From contig SXYX01000006.1 in assembly GCA_005788175.1 (NCBI GenBank), positions 36,019-100,018 of the forward strand: a DNA stretch of 64,000 nt, written 5' to 3'. The DNA is from Acidobacteriota bacterium (GTDB lineage: Bacteria > Acidobacteriota > Holophagae > Holophagales > Holophagaceae). Every line of letters starts with the position of its first letter. The stretch's first letter is position 1. A model generated the notes under the pieces. That model made no database searches, had not been told where the DNA came from, and saw nothing but the letters and a program-made list of their open reading frames with translations. Below, piece by piece: positions 19,120 to 28,031 of this stretch. Position numbers and translations under genes: made by a program.

Positions 19120-19359
19120 GTCTGTTTTTTTCAACACTAGCAACGATTTTAGTCTTCACATTTAGATTATGTGAACCTCAACATAAACAGGCTAATCACT
19201 AAAAATAGGGATTATTACACTTAGATTTAAATTTTTGACAAAAGCCCAAGATCATAAAATATTGATCGAGTACGGCAGGACGCCAGCATGAGCCTAGCCT
19301 ACACCCGTCGCCGTCGCCCGCCTATCTCGAACGTTGATTCGGGTATAACCTAAATTTAA
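19094..19359. other. Intergenic region between groES control site and yggS
   Basis: The gap between groES and yggS is 338 bases. The left part holds the CIRCE and groES promoter. The centre is AT-rich and contains a perfect TTGACA at 19235-19240, with several poor -10 candidates (for example AATATT at 19258), which probably starts the yggS transcript. The right part, about 19270-19350, is strikingly GC-rich for this window and holds a possible 21-codon upstream ORF (see separate entry). I see no terminator or tRNA here. Confidence 0.6.
19288..19353 (+). CDS. Possible arginine-rich leader peptide upstream of yggS
   Basis: An ATG at 19288 opens 21 codons with four arginines in a row (CGT CGC CGT CGC) followed by two prolines, ending in TAA at 19351-19353, six bases before the yggS start. 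AGGA lies 7 bases upstream of the ATG, whereas yggS itself has no visible ribosome site; that fits a translationally coupled leader peptide. It is not a known protein. The same bases might instead form a structured RNA leader, since CGAA-N6-TTCG and ACCCG/CGGGT pairings are possible. I treat it as a candidate only. Confidence 0.35.
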   Translation: MSLAYTRRRRPPISNVDSGIT

Positions 19360-20016
19360 ATGAACATAAAACAAAACCTTGAGCACCTCCATAAGCGTAT
19401 CAGTCAAAGCTGTGAACTTTCCGGTCGAGATCCTGGATCTATCGAAATTCTGCCAGTTACCAAATCGAAGAATGTTGATCTCATTAAACAGTTACAGGCA
19501 CTTGGATTTAAAAAATTTGGAGAAAACTATATACAGGAAATTGAGAAAAAATTTCCCCTTTTACCTTCCGTAGATTGGATAGCTATTGGTCATCTTCAAA
19601 CAAATAAATCTGCCTTGGCTACTCGACTTTGCCATACAATTCTTTCATTAGACTCGATGCGCTTAGCCAAATCATTGGATAAGGAAAGTCAGCGGATAAA
19701 AAAAGATTTAACGGTTTGGATCCAAGTCGATTTATGGGAACAAAGCCCCATGAAGGGTTGCCTAAGGGATGAGGTTGAGTCAATTATGGACTTTGTTCGT
19801 GAGACACCTAATCTGTGTTTTGGTGGTTTGATGATACTCCCCCCCATAGGTGACTCAAAAGCCTTCTCGGATAGTCATAACTTCAGATTAGAGATAGAAC
19901 AAAAAATGCAAAAAAAAGTCTTACTAAGTATGGGCATGAGTGAAGACTTAGAATTAGCAGTAATGAGTGGGACTGACCAATTAAGAGTGGGTTCTGCCCT
20001 ATTAGGGGCCAGATAG
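19360..20016 (+). CDS. yggS: PLP homeostasis protein, YggS family
   Basis: A 218-residue fold-III PLP-binding protein that buffers pyridoxal phosphate and affects amino-acid metabolism. The PLP lysine lies in ILPVTKSKNVDLI, followed by GENYIQE, WIAIGHLQTNKS and the phosphate-binding MSGTDQLRVGSALLGAR at the C-terminus, which matches the usual SMGMSxD...RxGxxxFG region. Length is normal. The ATG has no clear ribosome site, and a short upstream ORF stops six bases before it. In many bacteria yggS sits beside cell-division or proline genes; that is not the case here. Confidence 0.92.
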   Translation: MNIKQNLEHLHKRISQSCELSGRDPGSIEILPVTKSKNVDLIKQLQALGFKKFGENYIQEIEKKFPLLPSVDWIAIGHLQTNKSALATRLCHTILSLDSMRLAKSLDKESQRIKKDLTVWIQVDLWEQSPMKGCLRDEVESIMDFVRETPNLCFGGLMILPPIGDSKAFSDSHNFRLEIEQKMQKKVLLSMGMSEDLELAVMSGTDQLRVGSALLGAR

Positions 20017-20039
20017 TTAAGCTTTGTCCAAACTTGAAT

Positions 20040-20125
20040 TGGTGCCGGCGAAGGGACTTGAACCCCCACTACCTTGCGATAAACAGATTTTGAGTCTGTC
20101 GCGTCTGCCATTTCGCCACGCCGGC
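20040..20125 (-). tRNA. tRNA-Leu (anticodon CAA), CCA encoded
   Basis: On the minus strand the acceptor 5' strand GCCGGCG pairs with CGCCGGC before A and an encoded CCA (complement of 20040-20042). The anticodon stem ACAGA/TCTGT closes the loop CTCAAAA, giving anticodon CAA, which reads TTG. A long variable arm (class II) and the GTTCAAGTC T-loop confirm tRNA-Leu. It is 26 bases from the end of yggS on the opposite strand. Confidence 0.95.
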
Positions 20126-20171
20126 TAGGACTTTATAGATTAACGCAAACTCAATTGGAAGCTCTAGAATC

Positions 20172-21866
20172 TTAAGAAGTGAGTGGAATCTGCCGTCCTG
20201 ACCCAAAAGATTTAGGGCTTATTTTGAGACTAAAAGGCATTTGCTTACGCTTAAATTCAGAAGTCTTCAATAACATTCGAGTTCGGTCAATTTTGTGTTT
20301 CATATCGGGGAAACTGAGTCGGGAACTAATGAGTATTTCTTCAATCGAGTCGAATGGAATATCCGATTCAAGATACATAGAAAGAATAAGATCAAGTTCA
20401 CGATAAGGCATTAGGGCTTCTTCATCTGTTTGATTAGGACTCAATTCTGCCATAGGAGGTCTTACGATAATTTCTTCGAGGATTTCATCTTTCATGGTGC
20501 GTGCTAAGTCAAAGACTCGAGACTTCAAGCAATCTCCGAGAGGGCTTAAAATTCCCACTGTATCCCCATAGAGAGTACAGTAGCCCACTGCAGCCTCGCT
20601 TTTATTTGCAGTATTGATAACAGCCATCTTCTCAGTTTGTAGAAGCTTGTGGACCGATGCCTCGGTTGTAAGACCCATTAAAATCTGTCCGCGAATTCGG
20701 CTTTGTAGATTTTCTTGAGTTCTAGCGGCTAGGGGTGTTCCTGTTTGGGTTCGAATTGCCCTTTCTAAAGAGGCGTGGATCTCGGCTATTGGAATCGTTC
20801 GAAGTTGGATACCCAATTGTTTACATTGATGCTCAGCTAGACGAATACTTTCGGTTGATGTGACAGAAGAAGGAAGAGCGACGCCTAATATTTTGTCTGA
20901 GCCCAGGGCTTCTTTTGCTAGCGTTGCTACCACTGCACTATCTAAGCCCCCACTCATACCAATGACGGCTCCTTCTATGCCCTGCTTGAGAAAATTGTCA
21001 CGGATTCCTGTTACTAAGGCTTTCCTTAACCAAGTCATATCGTCACAAATCGTCCATAGATCTCCATCTTTATCGGTGTCAACCCAAACTATCCCTTCCC
21101 AAAAAGCTTGAACACCTTGCCACTTGCCTGCCGAAGAAGCCATCCCCGATAAACCATCATAAATGAGCGAAGAGTCAGCTCCCACTCTCGAAGAAAATAC
21201 AATCGGAACTTTATAATGTTGCGCTTGATTCACTAGAATTTTTTTTCTGAGGTCTGCTTTTGAAGGAACTAATCCAGCGTAGGGAGACGACGGAGACCAT
21301 GCACCTAGATTTGCAGGACTCACTGAGGCATTAATGAGAAGAGAGGCGCCTTTCTGAACTAGGTCCTCGATGGGGTTTAGAGCATATCGAATAGTCCCCT
21401 GCCCCCATGGGTTCGCCCATAGATCCTCACAGATCGATAAACCTATTTGTTCTCCCCTGTAAGAAACCAGAGGCTGCGGTGAAGGGTCTGGCTCAAACCA
21501 ACGATGCTCATCAAAAACATCATAGGTAGGCAGCACGCGCTTACGAATACGATGTTGAATTTGGCCTTCTACGCACCACCATAATTCATTCCAAAGTCGA
21601 CCACTAGGAGCAGGACTGACAGTACCTAATAGTAAAGGGGTGGAACCAGTCAGCCGGACTAATCTTTCAGATTCCAATTGTATTCGGTGCCGAAGGGAGG
21701 TATCCCAGAGTGTGTCGTTAGGAACATATCCGACAATGTGCATCTCGGGAGTCAAGACGAGCTGAGCACCGCCAGCCACAGCCTCATTGTATCTCTGCTC
21801 AATCACCGAACTATTAAATTCAGGATTTGCGAGTCTTGGGTTTATCTGGAGGATCGCAATCTTCAC
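20172..21866 (-). CDS. nadE: Glutamine-dependent NAD+ synthetase
   Basis: Converts nicotinic acid adenine dinucleotide to NAD+, using ammonia released from glutamine. The 564-residue protein has an N-terminal nitrilase-type amidase (catalytic Glu in LVLTPEMHIVGY near 41, Lys in the RKRVLPTYDVFDE region, Cys in LSICEDLWANPWG near 143) and a C-terminal synthetase with the P-loop GMSGGLDSAVVA near 302 and the NKSEAAVGYCTLYGD stretch. This two-domain form is the usual bacterial glutamine-dependent enzyme. It stands alone between tRNA-Leu and a flavoprotein gene. Confidence 0.95.
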   Translation of the reverse strand: MKIAILQINPRLANPEFNSSVIEQRYNEAVAGGAQLVLTPEMHIVGYVPNDTLWDTSLRHRIQLESERLVRLTGSTPLLLGTVSPAPSGRLWNELWWCVEGQIQHRIRKRVLPTYDVFDEHRWFEPDPSPQPLVSYRGEQIGLSICEDLWANPWGQGTIRYALNPIEDLVQKGASLLINASVSPANLGAWSPSSPYAGLVPSKADLRKKILVNQAQHYKVPIVFSSRVGADSSLIYDGLSGMASSAGKWQGVQAFWEGIVWVDTDKDGDLWTICDDMTWLRKALVTGIRDNFLKQGIEGAVIGMSGGLDSAVVATLAKEALGSDKILGVALPSSVTSTESIRLAEHQCKQLGIQLRTIPIAEIHASLERAIRTQTGTPLAARTQENLQSRIRGQILMGLTTEASVHKLLQTEKMAVINTANKSEAAVGYCTLYGDTVGILSPLGDCLKSRVFDLARTMKDEILEEIIVRPPMAELSPNQTDEEALMPYRELDLILSMYLESDIPFDSIEEILISSRLSFPDMKHKIDRTRMLLKTSEFKRKQMPFSLKISPKSFGSGRQIPLTS

Positions 21867-21929
21867 AACTTTAGGATATTCTCTTTACGGCTTCGCTAAA
21901 AGATATCGTTTAATGGACATTTGTGGAGG

Positions 21930-23570
21930 CTAATATTCGTTAACTAATTCTTTAGGATTGACTTGTTTTTCGAATGGTAAAAAGGGATCTGCCCCAAAAG
22001 ATTGTGCGATCCATTCGGCTACCCGAATCCCATCCACAGCAGCCGAGGTGATACCTCCCGCAAAACCTGCTCCCTCCCCGCACGGATAAAGTTGAGGATG
22101 ACTAATCGATTGGCCCTGTGGATCTCGAAGTAATTGGATCGGACTCGATGTACGACTCTCCAGGGCGATCAAAATAGCTTGAGATGAAGTGTAGCCGTGA
22201 ATTTTCTTATCAAAAGTAGGTAGTGATTGTCGAATTTGTTCTTCAACGAAGGGAGGAAGACACTGAGTAATATCGGCAGGGACTGTAAAAGGCTGAAAAC
22301 TCGACGTGGGCAATTTGCCGCTTGGTTTCTTCGACATGAAATCTTGGACGCTCATCGCGGGAGCACCATAAGTCTCTTGTGCACATTGAAAAGCTTTATG
22401 CTCCCAGAATCTTTGAAAATACATTCCTCCTAGGACATGGTCACTAACAAAATCTGAAGTGTTGACCTTTGCTACCAGGCCTGAATTTGCAAATCCGGAG
22501 TCTCGAGCTTCGTTGCTCATACCATTTACTACGCAAGCTCCTTCCTCGGACGTGCACTGTGTTACCTCACCTCCTGGACACATACAAAACGAGTAGGTGG
22601 CTCTATTAAGCCCCAAATTACATACCAATTTATAGTCGGCGGGTGGAAGACTTGGATGACCTCGGTGGGGTCCATATTGGGCCTTATCGATTAAATCTTG
22701 GGGGTGTTCAATGCGAACACCCATGGCGAAGGGTTTTTGCTTCATGGCAACACCTTTACGATGAAGCATCTCAAATGTATCTCGGGCGCTATGCCCCGGA
22801 GCTATAACCAGGGCATCACAAGGAATAATTTCGCCATTCTCAAGAATCGCACCAGTAACTTTGTCGTTTTCAAATTCAAGATCAACTAATTTGGCATTCC
22901 AGCGATAAGAAGCTCCTCGTTTTTCAGCATCTTTTCTAATAAGAACTGAACATTTTCTGATTACATCTGTACCTACATGCGGCTTCGCAAGATAGGCAAT
23001 CCTAGGATGCGCTCCATAACGTACAAAAGTATCAATCACATAACGTGTTGCAGGATGACCGATACGAGTCGTTAACTTTCCGTCACTAAAAGTACCCGCT
23101 CCTCCCTCTCCAAACTGAGCATTAGCATTAGGTTTAAGTTGGGCATCTTTCCAAAGCGCATTAATTCCTGCAACGCGATCGCTCATGCTTGGACCTCTTT
23201 CGAGGATGACTGGCTGCAAACCATAGTCAAGACAACGTAGGGCGCAAAAAGTCCCGGCCGGCCCGCTTCCAACAATAACAACTCTACCCTTATAGTTAAG
23301 TGGCTTTACGAGAAAAGGTAGATTTGAAGGAGCTAAGGTAAGTTGCACTCCGATAGGGATAGTATCCATAGGAATCTCATTGCTTGAATCAAAAGAGATA
23401 GCAACTAAGAATCTAATTGAGCCCTTATGGCGAGCATCTAGACTTCGTCTTTCGAGACGAGTCTGACTGAATTGATCTTCTGGCAAATCTAAGGTATTAC
23501 TGAGTACTTTAGCCAACGACCATGATTCACGGCCAATAGGTAGGGGCAAGTTTGAAAGGAGATATCTCAT
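21930..23570 (-). CDS. NAD(P)/FAD-dependent oxidoreductase, COG2509 type
   Basis: An uncharacterised flavoprotein related to the COG2509 dehydrogenases. I take the ATG at 23570 (MRYLLSNLPLPIG) since the family begins with such a strand and its small N-terminal domain with ERRSLDARHKGSIRFLV; the open frame extends 12 codons further to a TTG. The dinucleotide-binding motif VVIVGSGPAGTFCALR is near residue 97, followed by GEGGAGTFSDGKL and the C-terminal FAD segment PCGEGAGFAGGITSAAVDG. The physiological substrate is unknown. It is divergent from the TIGR01777 epimerase gene. Confidence 0.85.
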   Translation of the reverse strand: MRYLLSNLPLPIGRESWSLAKVLSNTLDLPEDQFSQTRLERRSLDARHKGSIRFLVAISFDSSNEIPMDTIPIGVQLTLAPSNLPFLVKPLNYKGRVVIVGSGPAGTFCALRCLDYGLQPVILERGPSMSDRVAGINALWKDAQLKPNANAQFGEGGAGTFSDGKLTTRIGHPATRYVIDTFVRYGAHPRIAYLAKPHVGTDVIRKCSVLIRKDAEKRGASYRWNAKLVDLEFENDKVTGAILENGEIIPCDALVIAPGHSARDTFEMLHRKGVAMKQKPFAMGVRIEHPQDLIDKAQYGPHRGHPSLPPADYKLVCNLGLNRATYSFCMCPGGEVTQCTSEEGACVVNGMSNEARDSGFANSGLVAKVNTSDFVSDHVLGGMYFQRFWEHKAFQCAQETYGAPAMSVQDFMSKKPSGKLPTSSFQPFTVPADITQCLPPFVEEQIRQSLPTFDKKIHGYTSSQAILIALESRTSSPIQLLRDPQGQSISHPQLYPCGEGAGFAGGITSAAVDGIRVAEWIAQSFGADPFLPFEKQVNPKELVNEY

Positions 23571-23696
23571 GAACTCCGGCGAGGGGGACACTGTGTCCAA
23601 AGCCAACCTTATTTTAACTTGGGTTAACGACTATTCTAGATTTTTATCTCTACGCCATTACTCAAACAGTCCTTATTCTTTAAGAGGGGGCATTCA

Positions 23697-24614
23697 ATGA
23701 ATGAATCTAGCGCAAAGCACATCCTCGTAGCCGGTGGAACCGGCCTTGTAGGTAGTCGATTATGCCAAGAACTTCTCAACAGTGGCTATCGAGTCTCTAT
23801 CCTTTCTCGTCGCGAAGGTGTGTCTAAAGAAGGTATCCCTCTGCTGTCGTGGAATGCGCTAGATCAGATAATCCCTTCGGTTTATGCGGTCATTAATCTA
23901 GCCGGTGAGGGCATTGCAGATAAGCGGTGGAGCTCTCAGCGCAAGGCAGCTATTCGGTCAAGTAGAACCGAAACGACTTCGCGTTTGGTCGATGCTTATC
24001 GTCGCTGTAGCGATCGTCGTCCTGGAATTTTAATCAATGCGAGTGCTATAGGAATCTATGGATCTCACGATGGAACTCCTATCGATGAGAACAGTGGCGT
24101 CGGCTTAGGATTTCTATCTGAAGTTTGTCAAGACTGGGAGGCTGCTGCAGATCCTGTTTCAACACTTGGAGTTCGATTGGTGAAAGTGAGAATTGGTATT
24201 GTTCTTGCACGATCAGGAGGAGCTCTGCCAAAGATGAGTCTTCCGATTAGATTTTTTCAGGGTGCCAAACTTGGGAATGGGCAACAAGGATTTAGTTGGA
24301 TTCATCTCGATGATTTAGTTTCCATCCTTATTCATTGCATTGAAAATGATCAATATCAAGGCGTACTTAACGCCACCTCTCCCTTCCCTACTACAAATGA
24401 AACATTCACTCGCCTGCTGGGTAAACAATTAAGGCGTCCGATTCTTCCAGTTCCAGCTTTCGTGACTCGATCCGTATTGAATTTACTTATGGGAGAAATG
24501 GCAGATGCGATGCTCTTAAAAGGAGCATTTGTTTATCCCAAGATTCTACAAAACTTGGGATTTAGGTTCAAATTTGCGAGACCAGAAGCTGCAATGAAGG
24601 ATCTCTTGGGATGA
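23697..24614 (+). CDS. TIGR01777 family epimerase (YfcH/SDR39U1-like)
   Basis: A 305-residue extended short-chain dehydrogenase/reductase with the Rossmann motif VAGGTGLVGSRLCQELL at residues about 11-27, VINLAGEGIADKRWS near 80-95 (family signature) and INASAIGIYG with the active-site tyrosine. The C-terminus matches the DUF1731 cap. Members are related to cell-division or heme-linked proteins in different organisms, but no general reaction is established. AGAGGGGG lies before the ATG. The stop overlaps the next start in ATGA, so the downstream SRPBCC protein is coupled to it; the two are commonly adjacent or fused in other genomes. Confidence 0.88.
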   Translation: MNESSAKHILVAGGTGLVGSRLCQELLNSGYRVSILSRREGVSKEGIPLLSWNALDQIIPSVYAVINLAGEGIADKRWSSQRKAAIRSSRTETTSRLVDAYRRCSDRRPGILINASAIGIYGSHDGTPIDENSGVGLGFLSEVCQDWEAAADPVSTLGVRLVKVRIGIVLARSGGALPKMSLPIRFFQGAKLGNGQQGFSWIHLDDLVSILIHCIENDQYQGVLNATSPFPTTNETFTRLLGKQLRRPILPVPAFVTRSVLNLLMGEMADAMLLKGAFVYPKILQNLGFRFKFARPEAAMKDLLG

Positions 24615-25066
24615 GGGAGTACGTTCTCGAGCGAACTCAAATTATTCCTCAATCTCGCAAAAGGGTCTTTGATTTTTTTAGTGATCCAAGAAATTTGGAA
24701 CTAATTACACCACCATGGTTACATTTTAAAATCCTTACAAACCCCTTACCGCAAGGGGCTGGATCGATTTTTGATTACACGCTAAGAGTCAGAGGGATAC
24801 CAATACGATGGCGCACGCTTATTGAAGAATGGGTATCAAATGAGTACTTTGTGGATCGACAGATTCGAGGACCTTATAAGCTCTGGCATCACACACATAC
24901 ATTCAAAACATTACCTGACGGATCAACAGAAATGAAAGACCGAGTGAGGTATGTTATCGGATGGGGTTTTCTCGGGCAAATTGCTCATTGTTTATGGGTC
25001 AAACGCGATCTCCAAGCGATTTTTGATTACCGCTTTGCGATCATTGATACCTATTTCAAAAATTAA
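24611..25066 (+). CDS. SRPBCC (START-like) family protein
   Basis: A 151-residue START-type ligand-binding fold protein: LERTQIIPQSRKRVFDFFSDPRNLELITPPW is the typical N-terminal helix-grip stretch. These proteins carry hydrophobic ligands; no enzyme residues are obvious. It starts in the ATGA overlap with the TIGR01777 epimerase and probably acts with it. Its stop interlocks with the stop of the convergent miaB gene in the four bases TTAA (25063-25066). Confidence 0.85.
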   Translation: MREYVLERTQIIPQSRKRVFDFFSDPRNLELITPPWLHFKILTNPLPQGAGSIFDYTLRVRGIPIRWRTLIEEWVSNEYFVDRQIRGPYKLWHHTHTFKTLPDGSTEMKDRVRYVIGWGFLGQIAHCLWVKRDLQAIFDYRFAIIDTYFKN

Positions 25067-26373
25067 ACTAATTCTGCCCCTAAAAAATGAGGGCTTGCTG
25101 CCGTAATCCGAGCAGAAACTAATTCACCCATTTGGGGTATGTATCCAACCTTTTCTTTTAGGTGTAGCGTCTTCGAACTGCCCATTCTACCTACCCAGAA
25201 TCCATTTTCATTTAGAATTGGATTTTCAATGCGTGCATCCACAACTTTTCCAATCATATTTTGATTATCCAAGAGGGTCCAATGGGCCTGACGCGACTGG
25301 AGTCTTACTAAGCGTTCTTGTTTAACCTCTGCTGGTAAATCATCTTTGAGGCGAACAGCAGCCGTTCCTGGTCTTAGTGAATAAATAAATGAAAAAGATG
25401 ATTCAAATTGAACATAATCAAGTAAATCTAGTGTTTGCTGGAAATCAGATTCGGTCTCACCGGGAAATCCTACAATAAAATCTGTACTGAGACAGATACT
25501 TGACCGACTAGAGCCAAGATAATCGAGGCGTTCAAGATACTCTTCGATTGTATATTCACGAAGCATCCTTTTCAGGACTGCATTGGAGCCACTTTGGACA
25601 GGTAAATGTAAAAAAGGTGCGATGCGCGGATTCGTCACGATTTCGTGAGCTAATTCCTTTGTAAAGTTCATTGGATGAGATGTGGTGAAACGGAGCCATT
25701 CAAGCCCCTTTAGAGCACTTACCCTTCGGAGTAACTCTGTAAAGTTGCAACCTCCCGCATAAGAATTAACATTTTGGCCTAGAAGCTCAATTTCTCTATA
25801 TCCCTGATCGATTAATCGTATTACCTCATCAATAATGGATTGGTATGGACGACTCCTTTCAATCCCTCGAGTTCTAGGAACAATACAATAGGTACAAGCA
25901 TGATTACATCCCTCGATAATGGTCACGAGAGCTTTAGCAGTAGGTTTTCTCTTAGCGATCTCAGTAGGAAATAAGTGGTTATCTGGATAATGTTCCACAT
26001 CAATCCCCTTTTCACCTTTTATTTGAGCCTGAGAGAGTATATGAGGAAGTTTTTCTAAAGCCATTGTTCCAAGAACAAAATCAATCTGAGGTGCTCGAGT
26101 GAAGAGATGCGACTGTTCCTGTTGCGCTAGGCAACCCGTCACTCCAATAGTAAGAGGTCTTTGTAGTTTTTCTTTTTTTAGTCGTCCTAGCTCTGAAAAA
26201 ACTTTATGAACGGCCTTTTCGCGAATGGAGCAAGTATTAAGAATTACAACATCCGCCTCTTTACTCGAATTAACCTCTACATACCCCTCCTGAACCATAA
26301 CTCCAGTTAATTTCTCGCCATCATGATCATTCATCTGACAGCCCCATGTCTGTATGAAAAATCTTTTAGTCAT
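25063..26373 (-). CDS. miaB: tRNA-2-methylthio-N6-dimethylallyladenosine synthase MiaB
   Basis: Radical-SAM enzyme that adds a methylthio group to i6A37 of tRNAs reading UNN codons. I use the ATG at 26373 (MTKRFFIQTWGCQMND), the family start; the frame stays open 14 codons upstream. The auxiliary-cluster cysteines are in TWGCQMND, LNTCSIREKA and TGCLAQQE; the radical-SAM cluster motif is CNHACTYC near residue 155. A C-terminal TRAM domain follows. The gene overlaps the small upstream ORF by 8 bases. The tRNA-Leu (CAA) in this window is one of its expected substrates. Confidence 0.94.
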   Translation of the reverse strand: MTKRFFIQTWGCQMNDHDGEKLTGVMVQEGYVEVNSSKEADVVILNTCSIREKAVHKVFSELGRLKKEKLQRPLTIGVTGCLAQQEQSHLFTRAPQIDFVLGTMALEKLPHILSQAQIKGEKGIDVEHYPDNHLFPTEIAKRKPTAKALVTIIEGCNHACTYCIVPRTRGIERSRPYQSIIDEVIRLIDQGYREIELLGQNVNSYAGGCNFTELLRRVSALKGLEWLRFTTSHPMNFTKELAHEIVTNPRIAPFLHLPVQSGSNAVLKRMLREYTIEEYLERLDYLGSSRSSICLSTDFIVGFPGETESDFQQTLDLLDYVQFESSFSFIYSLRPGTAAVRLKDDLPAEVKQERLVRLQSRQAHWTLLDNQNMIGKVVDARIENPILNENGFWVGRMGSSKTLHLKEKVGYIPQMGELVSARITAASPHFLGAELV

Positions 26374-26650
26374 GAGTGGTTTCTCGGCGAGAATCTGGGA
26401 CGATCTTTGCTTCAAAATAAGCTTTGATTTCGTCCATCTCCTGCTGTTTTATCACCTCGGATTCAAAACTACAAGGCTCGCCTTTGAGGTCTTCGTTGGA
26501 CTGTAATCCCTTCCAAATACCCTCACGATTCTTGAGTATCCAAAATAGCACCGCTAGCGATATAACCCAATACAAATTGAACCTCGTCTTCAAGTTTAAT
26601 GCAGAGGAACAAGAATATGGAAGTTCGAACACATCATTTTGTTCACACAA
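26366..26650 (-). CDS. Small putative membrane protein upstream of miaB
   Basis: An open frame of 94 codons from a GTG at 26650; a shorter form from a TTG at 26593 is also possible. It has one likely membrane helix (LYWVISLAVLFWIL, about residues 27-40) followed by a hydrophilic, charged tail. I do not recognise a family. Its end overlaps the MiaB start by 8 bases (ATGACTAA), the kind of overlap seen for coupled genes, and its start is 25 bases from the divergent pgsA. No good ribosome site is seen, so it may be a chance frame that fills the gap. Confidence 0.4.
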   Translation of the reverse strand: MCEQNDVFELPYSCSSALNLKTRFNLYWVISLAVLFWILKNREGIWKGLQSNEDLKGEPCSFESEVIKQQEMDEIKAYFEAKIVPDSRRETTHD

Positions 26651-26675
26651 GGCTAAAATTAGAGGGGACTAGTCT

Positions 26676-27239
26676 ATGAATATTGCAAATTCCATAACCA
26701 TCTTAAGGGTCATTGCTATTCCCTTCTTTGCGATAGCAATTTGGTATGGTCGTTTATGGCTGGCTTTAGCTATTTTTATCGGCGCTGGGCTAACGGATCT
26801 ATTAGATGGGTGGATTGCTAGGCGATTTAATCAACGATCATACATTGGGGCCATCTTGGATCCAGCAGCCGACAAACTCATTATGCTTTCAGCCTTCATC
26901 TTTATGTCCCTTACCAATAATACGAGCCTTAACTATCAAATTCCTGTATGGGTATCGATTTTATCCATTAGTAGAGATATTATCATCGCAACCGTCTCAC
27001 TAATGTTCTACATAAGTGACGAGTATTTGAATACAACTCCTTCATTTATTGGTAAGTTTACTACTGGAGCAGAATTCGTAGCTATTAGTATATGTCTTTT
27101 GATCAATGCTATACCTCCACGTCAATGGTTTTATAATTTAAATCTTCTTATATTTTATCTGGTCGCCTTGTTCGTTTTCTCCTCAGGGGTGCATTATTTG
27201 CTGAGAGTTCTTAAGAGCAGTTCTCAGAGTTCCTCGTAA
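26676..27239 (+). CDS. pgsA: CDP-alcohol phosphatidyltransferase (PgsA-like)
   Basis: An integral-membrane enzyme that most likely makes phosphatidylglycerol-phosphate from CDP-diacylglycerol and glycerol-3-phosphate. The catalytic motif DGX2ARX8GX3DX3D is complete, from DGWIAR (near residue 45) to DPAADK (near 65). The 187-residue sequence is hydrophobic, with several membrane spans. Family members with other alcohol substrates have the same motif, but the length and the NSITILRVIAIPFFA start match PgsA. It precedes the pseudouridine synthase by about 24 bases. Confidence 0.88.
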   Translation: MNIANSITILRVIAIPFFAIAIWYGRLWLALAIFIGAGLTDLLDGWIARRFNQRSYIGAILDPAADKLIMLSAFIFMSLTNNTSLNYQIPVWVSILSISRDIIIATVSLMFYISDEYLNTTPSFIGKFTTGAEFVAISICLLINAIPPRQWFYNLNLLIFYLVALFVFSSGVHYLLRVLKSSSQSSS

Positions 27240-27263
27240 TATCTAATCTTATTGAAAGAAACG

Positions 27264-28031
27264 ATGTCTCCTAAAAAAATTCATATTAAAAAAAGAGAGA
27301 ATATTGCTATTTCCTCGAATCAACCCGAGCGCTTGCAGAAAATTATGGCTCAATCAGGGATTGCATCCCGTAGGGCTTCGGAGAATTTAATTCTCGAAGG
27401 TCATGTCCAAGTCAACGGCAAGACTGTAACAACACTTGGGACTAAGGCTATTTTGGGTAGGGATAAAATTACAGTCAACTTTCAACCAATCCAAAAAGAA
27501 AAACATGTGTATTTACTTCTGAATAAGCCTAAGGGCTATGTTACGACCCTTAGAGATCCTGAAGGGAAGCCCACGGTGGCTGCGCTCATTTCAGGCATTC
27601 AAGCGCGCGTGTATCCAGTCGGACGGTTAGACTTCAATTCTGAAGGACTATTATTGATGACCAACGATGGAGATCTTGCCTATCAATTGACGGATCCTGA
27701 TCATGAAATTCCCAAAATTTATGTTGTCAAAGTGTATAGAATACCCACTCCTGAACAGATTAAGGAACTTAGCAGCGGTTTTAGATTAGATGGTCGTAAA
27801 TTAAAGCCTTGTCGTATTGAATTATTAGATAAAGCTCTTAACCCTTGGCTTCGAGTAACTCTGACTGAAGGAAAAAACCAGCAAATCCGACGGATGTTTG
27901 CCGCGATCGGTCATCCTGTCAGCAAATTGAAACGCATTCAATTCGGCCCCATTAAAGACGAAAGACTAAAGCCCGGAGAATGGCGCCCCTTAACTGCAGG
28001 GGAACTTAAAGCGCTTAAAAGTTTAAATTAA
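27264..28031 (+). CDS. rluB: 23S rRNA pseudouridine synthase, RluB/RsuA type
   Basis: Isomerises uridine in rRNA. The N-terminal S4 RNA-binding domain begins at ERLQKIMAQSGIASRRASENLI, and the catalytic domain has GRLDFNSEGLLLMTNDG with the catalytic aspartate. The C-terminal GKNQQIRRMFAAIGHPVSKLKRI stretch is characteristic of the RsuA/RluB/RluE/RluF subfamily. I prefer the ATG at 27264 over the TTG at 27252. Which uridine it modifies is inferred from similarity in length to RluB. Its 3' end overlaps the convergent ribA by four bases. Confidence 0.88.
   Translation: MSPKKIHIKKRENIAISSNQPERLQKIMAQSGIASRRASENLILEGHVQVNGKTVTTLGTKAILGRDKITVNFQPIQKEKHVYLLLNKPKGYVTTLRDPEGKPTVAALISGIQARVYPVGRLDFNSEGLLLMTNDGDLAYQLTDPDHEIPKIYVVKVYRIPTPEQIKELSSGFRLDGRKLKPCRIELLDKALNPWLRVTLTEGKNQQIRRMFAAIGHPVSKLKRIQFGPIKDERLKPGEWRPLTAGELKALKSLN

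Noticed and set aside
19970..20130. tRNA-Leu as an integration site
   Set aside because: No integrase or duplicated tRNA end is nearby and the flanking genes are housekeeping.
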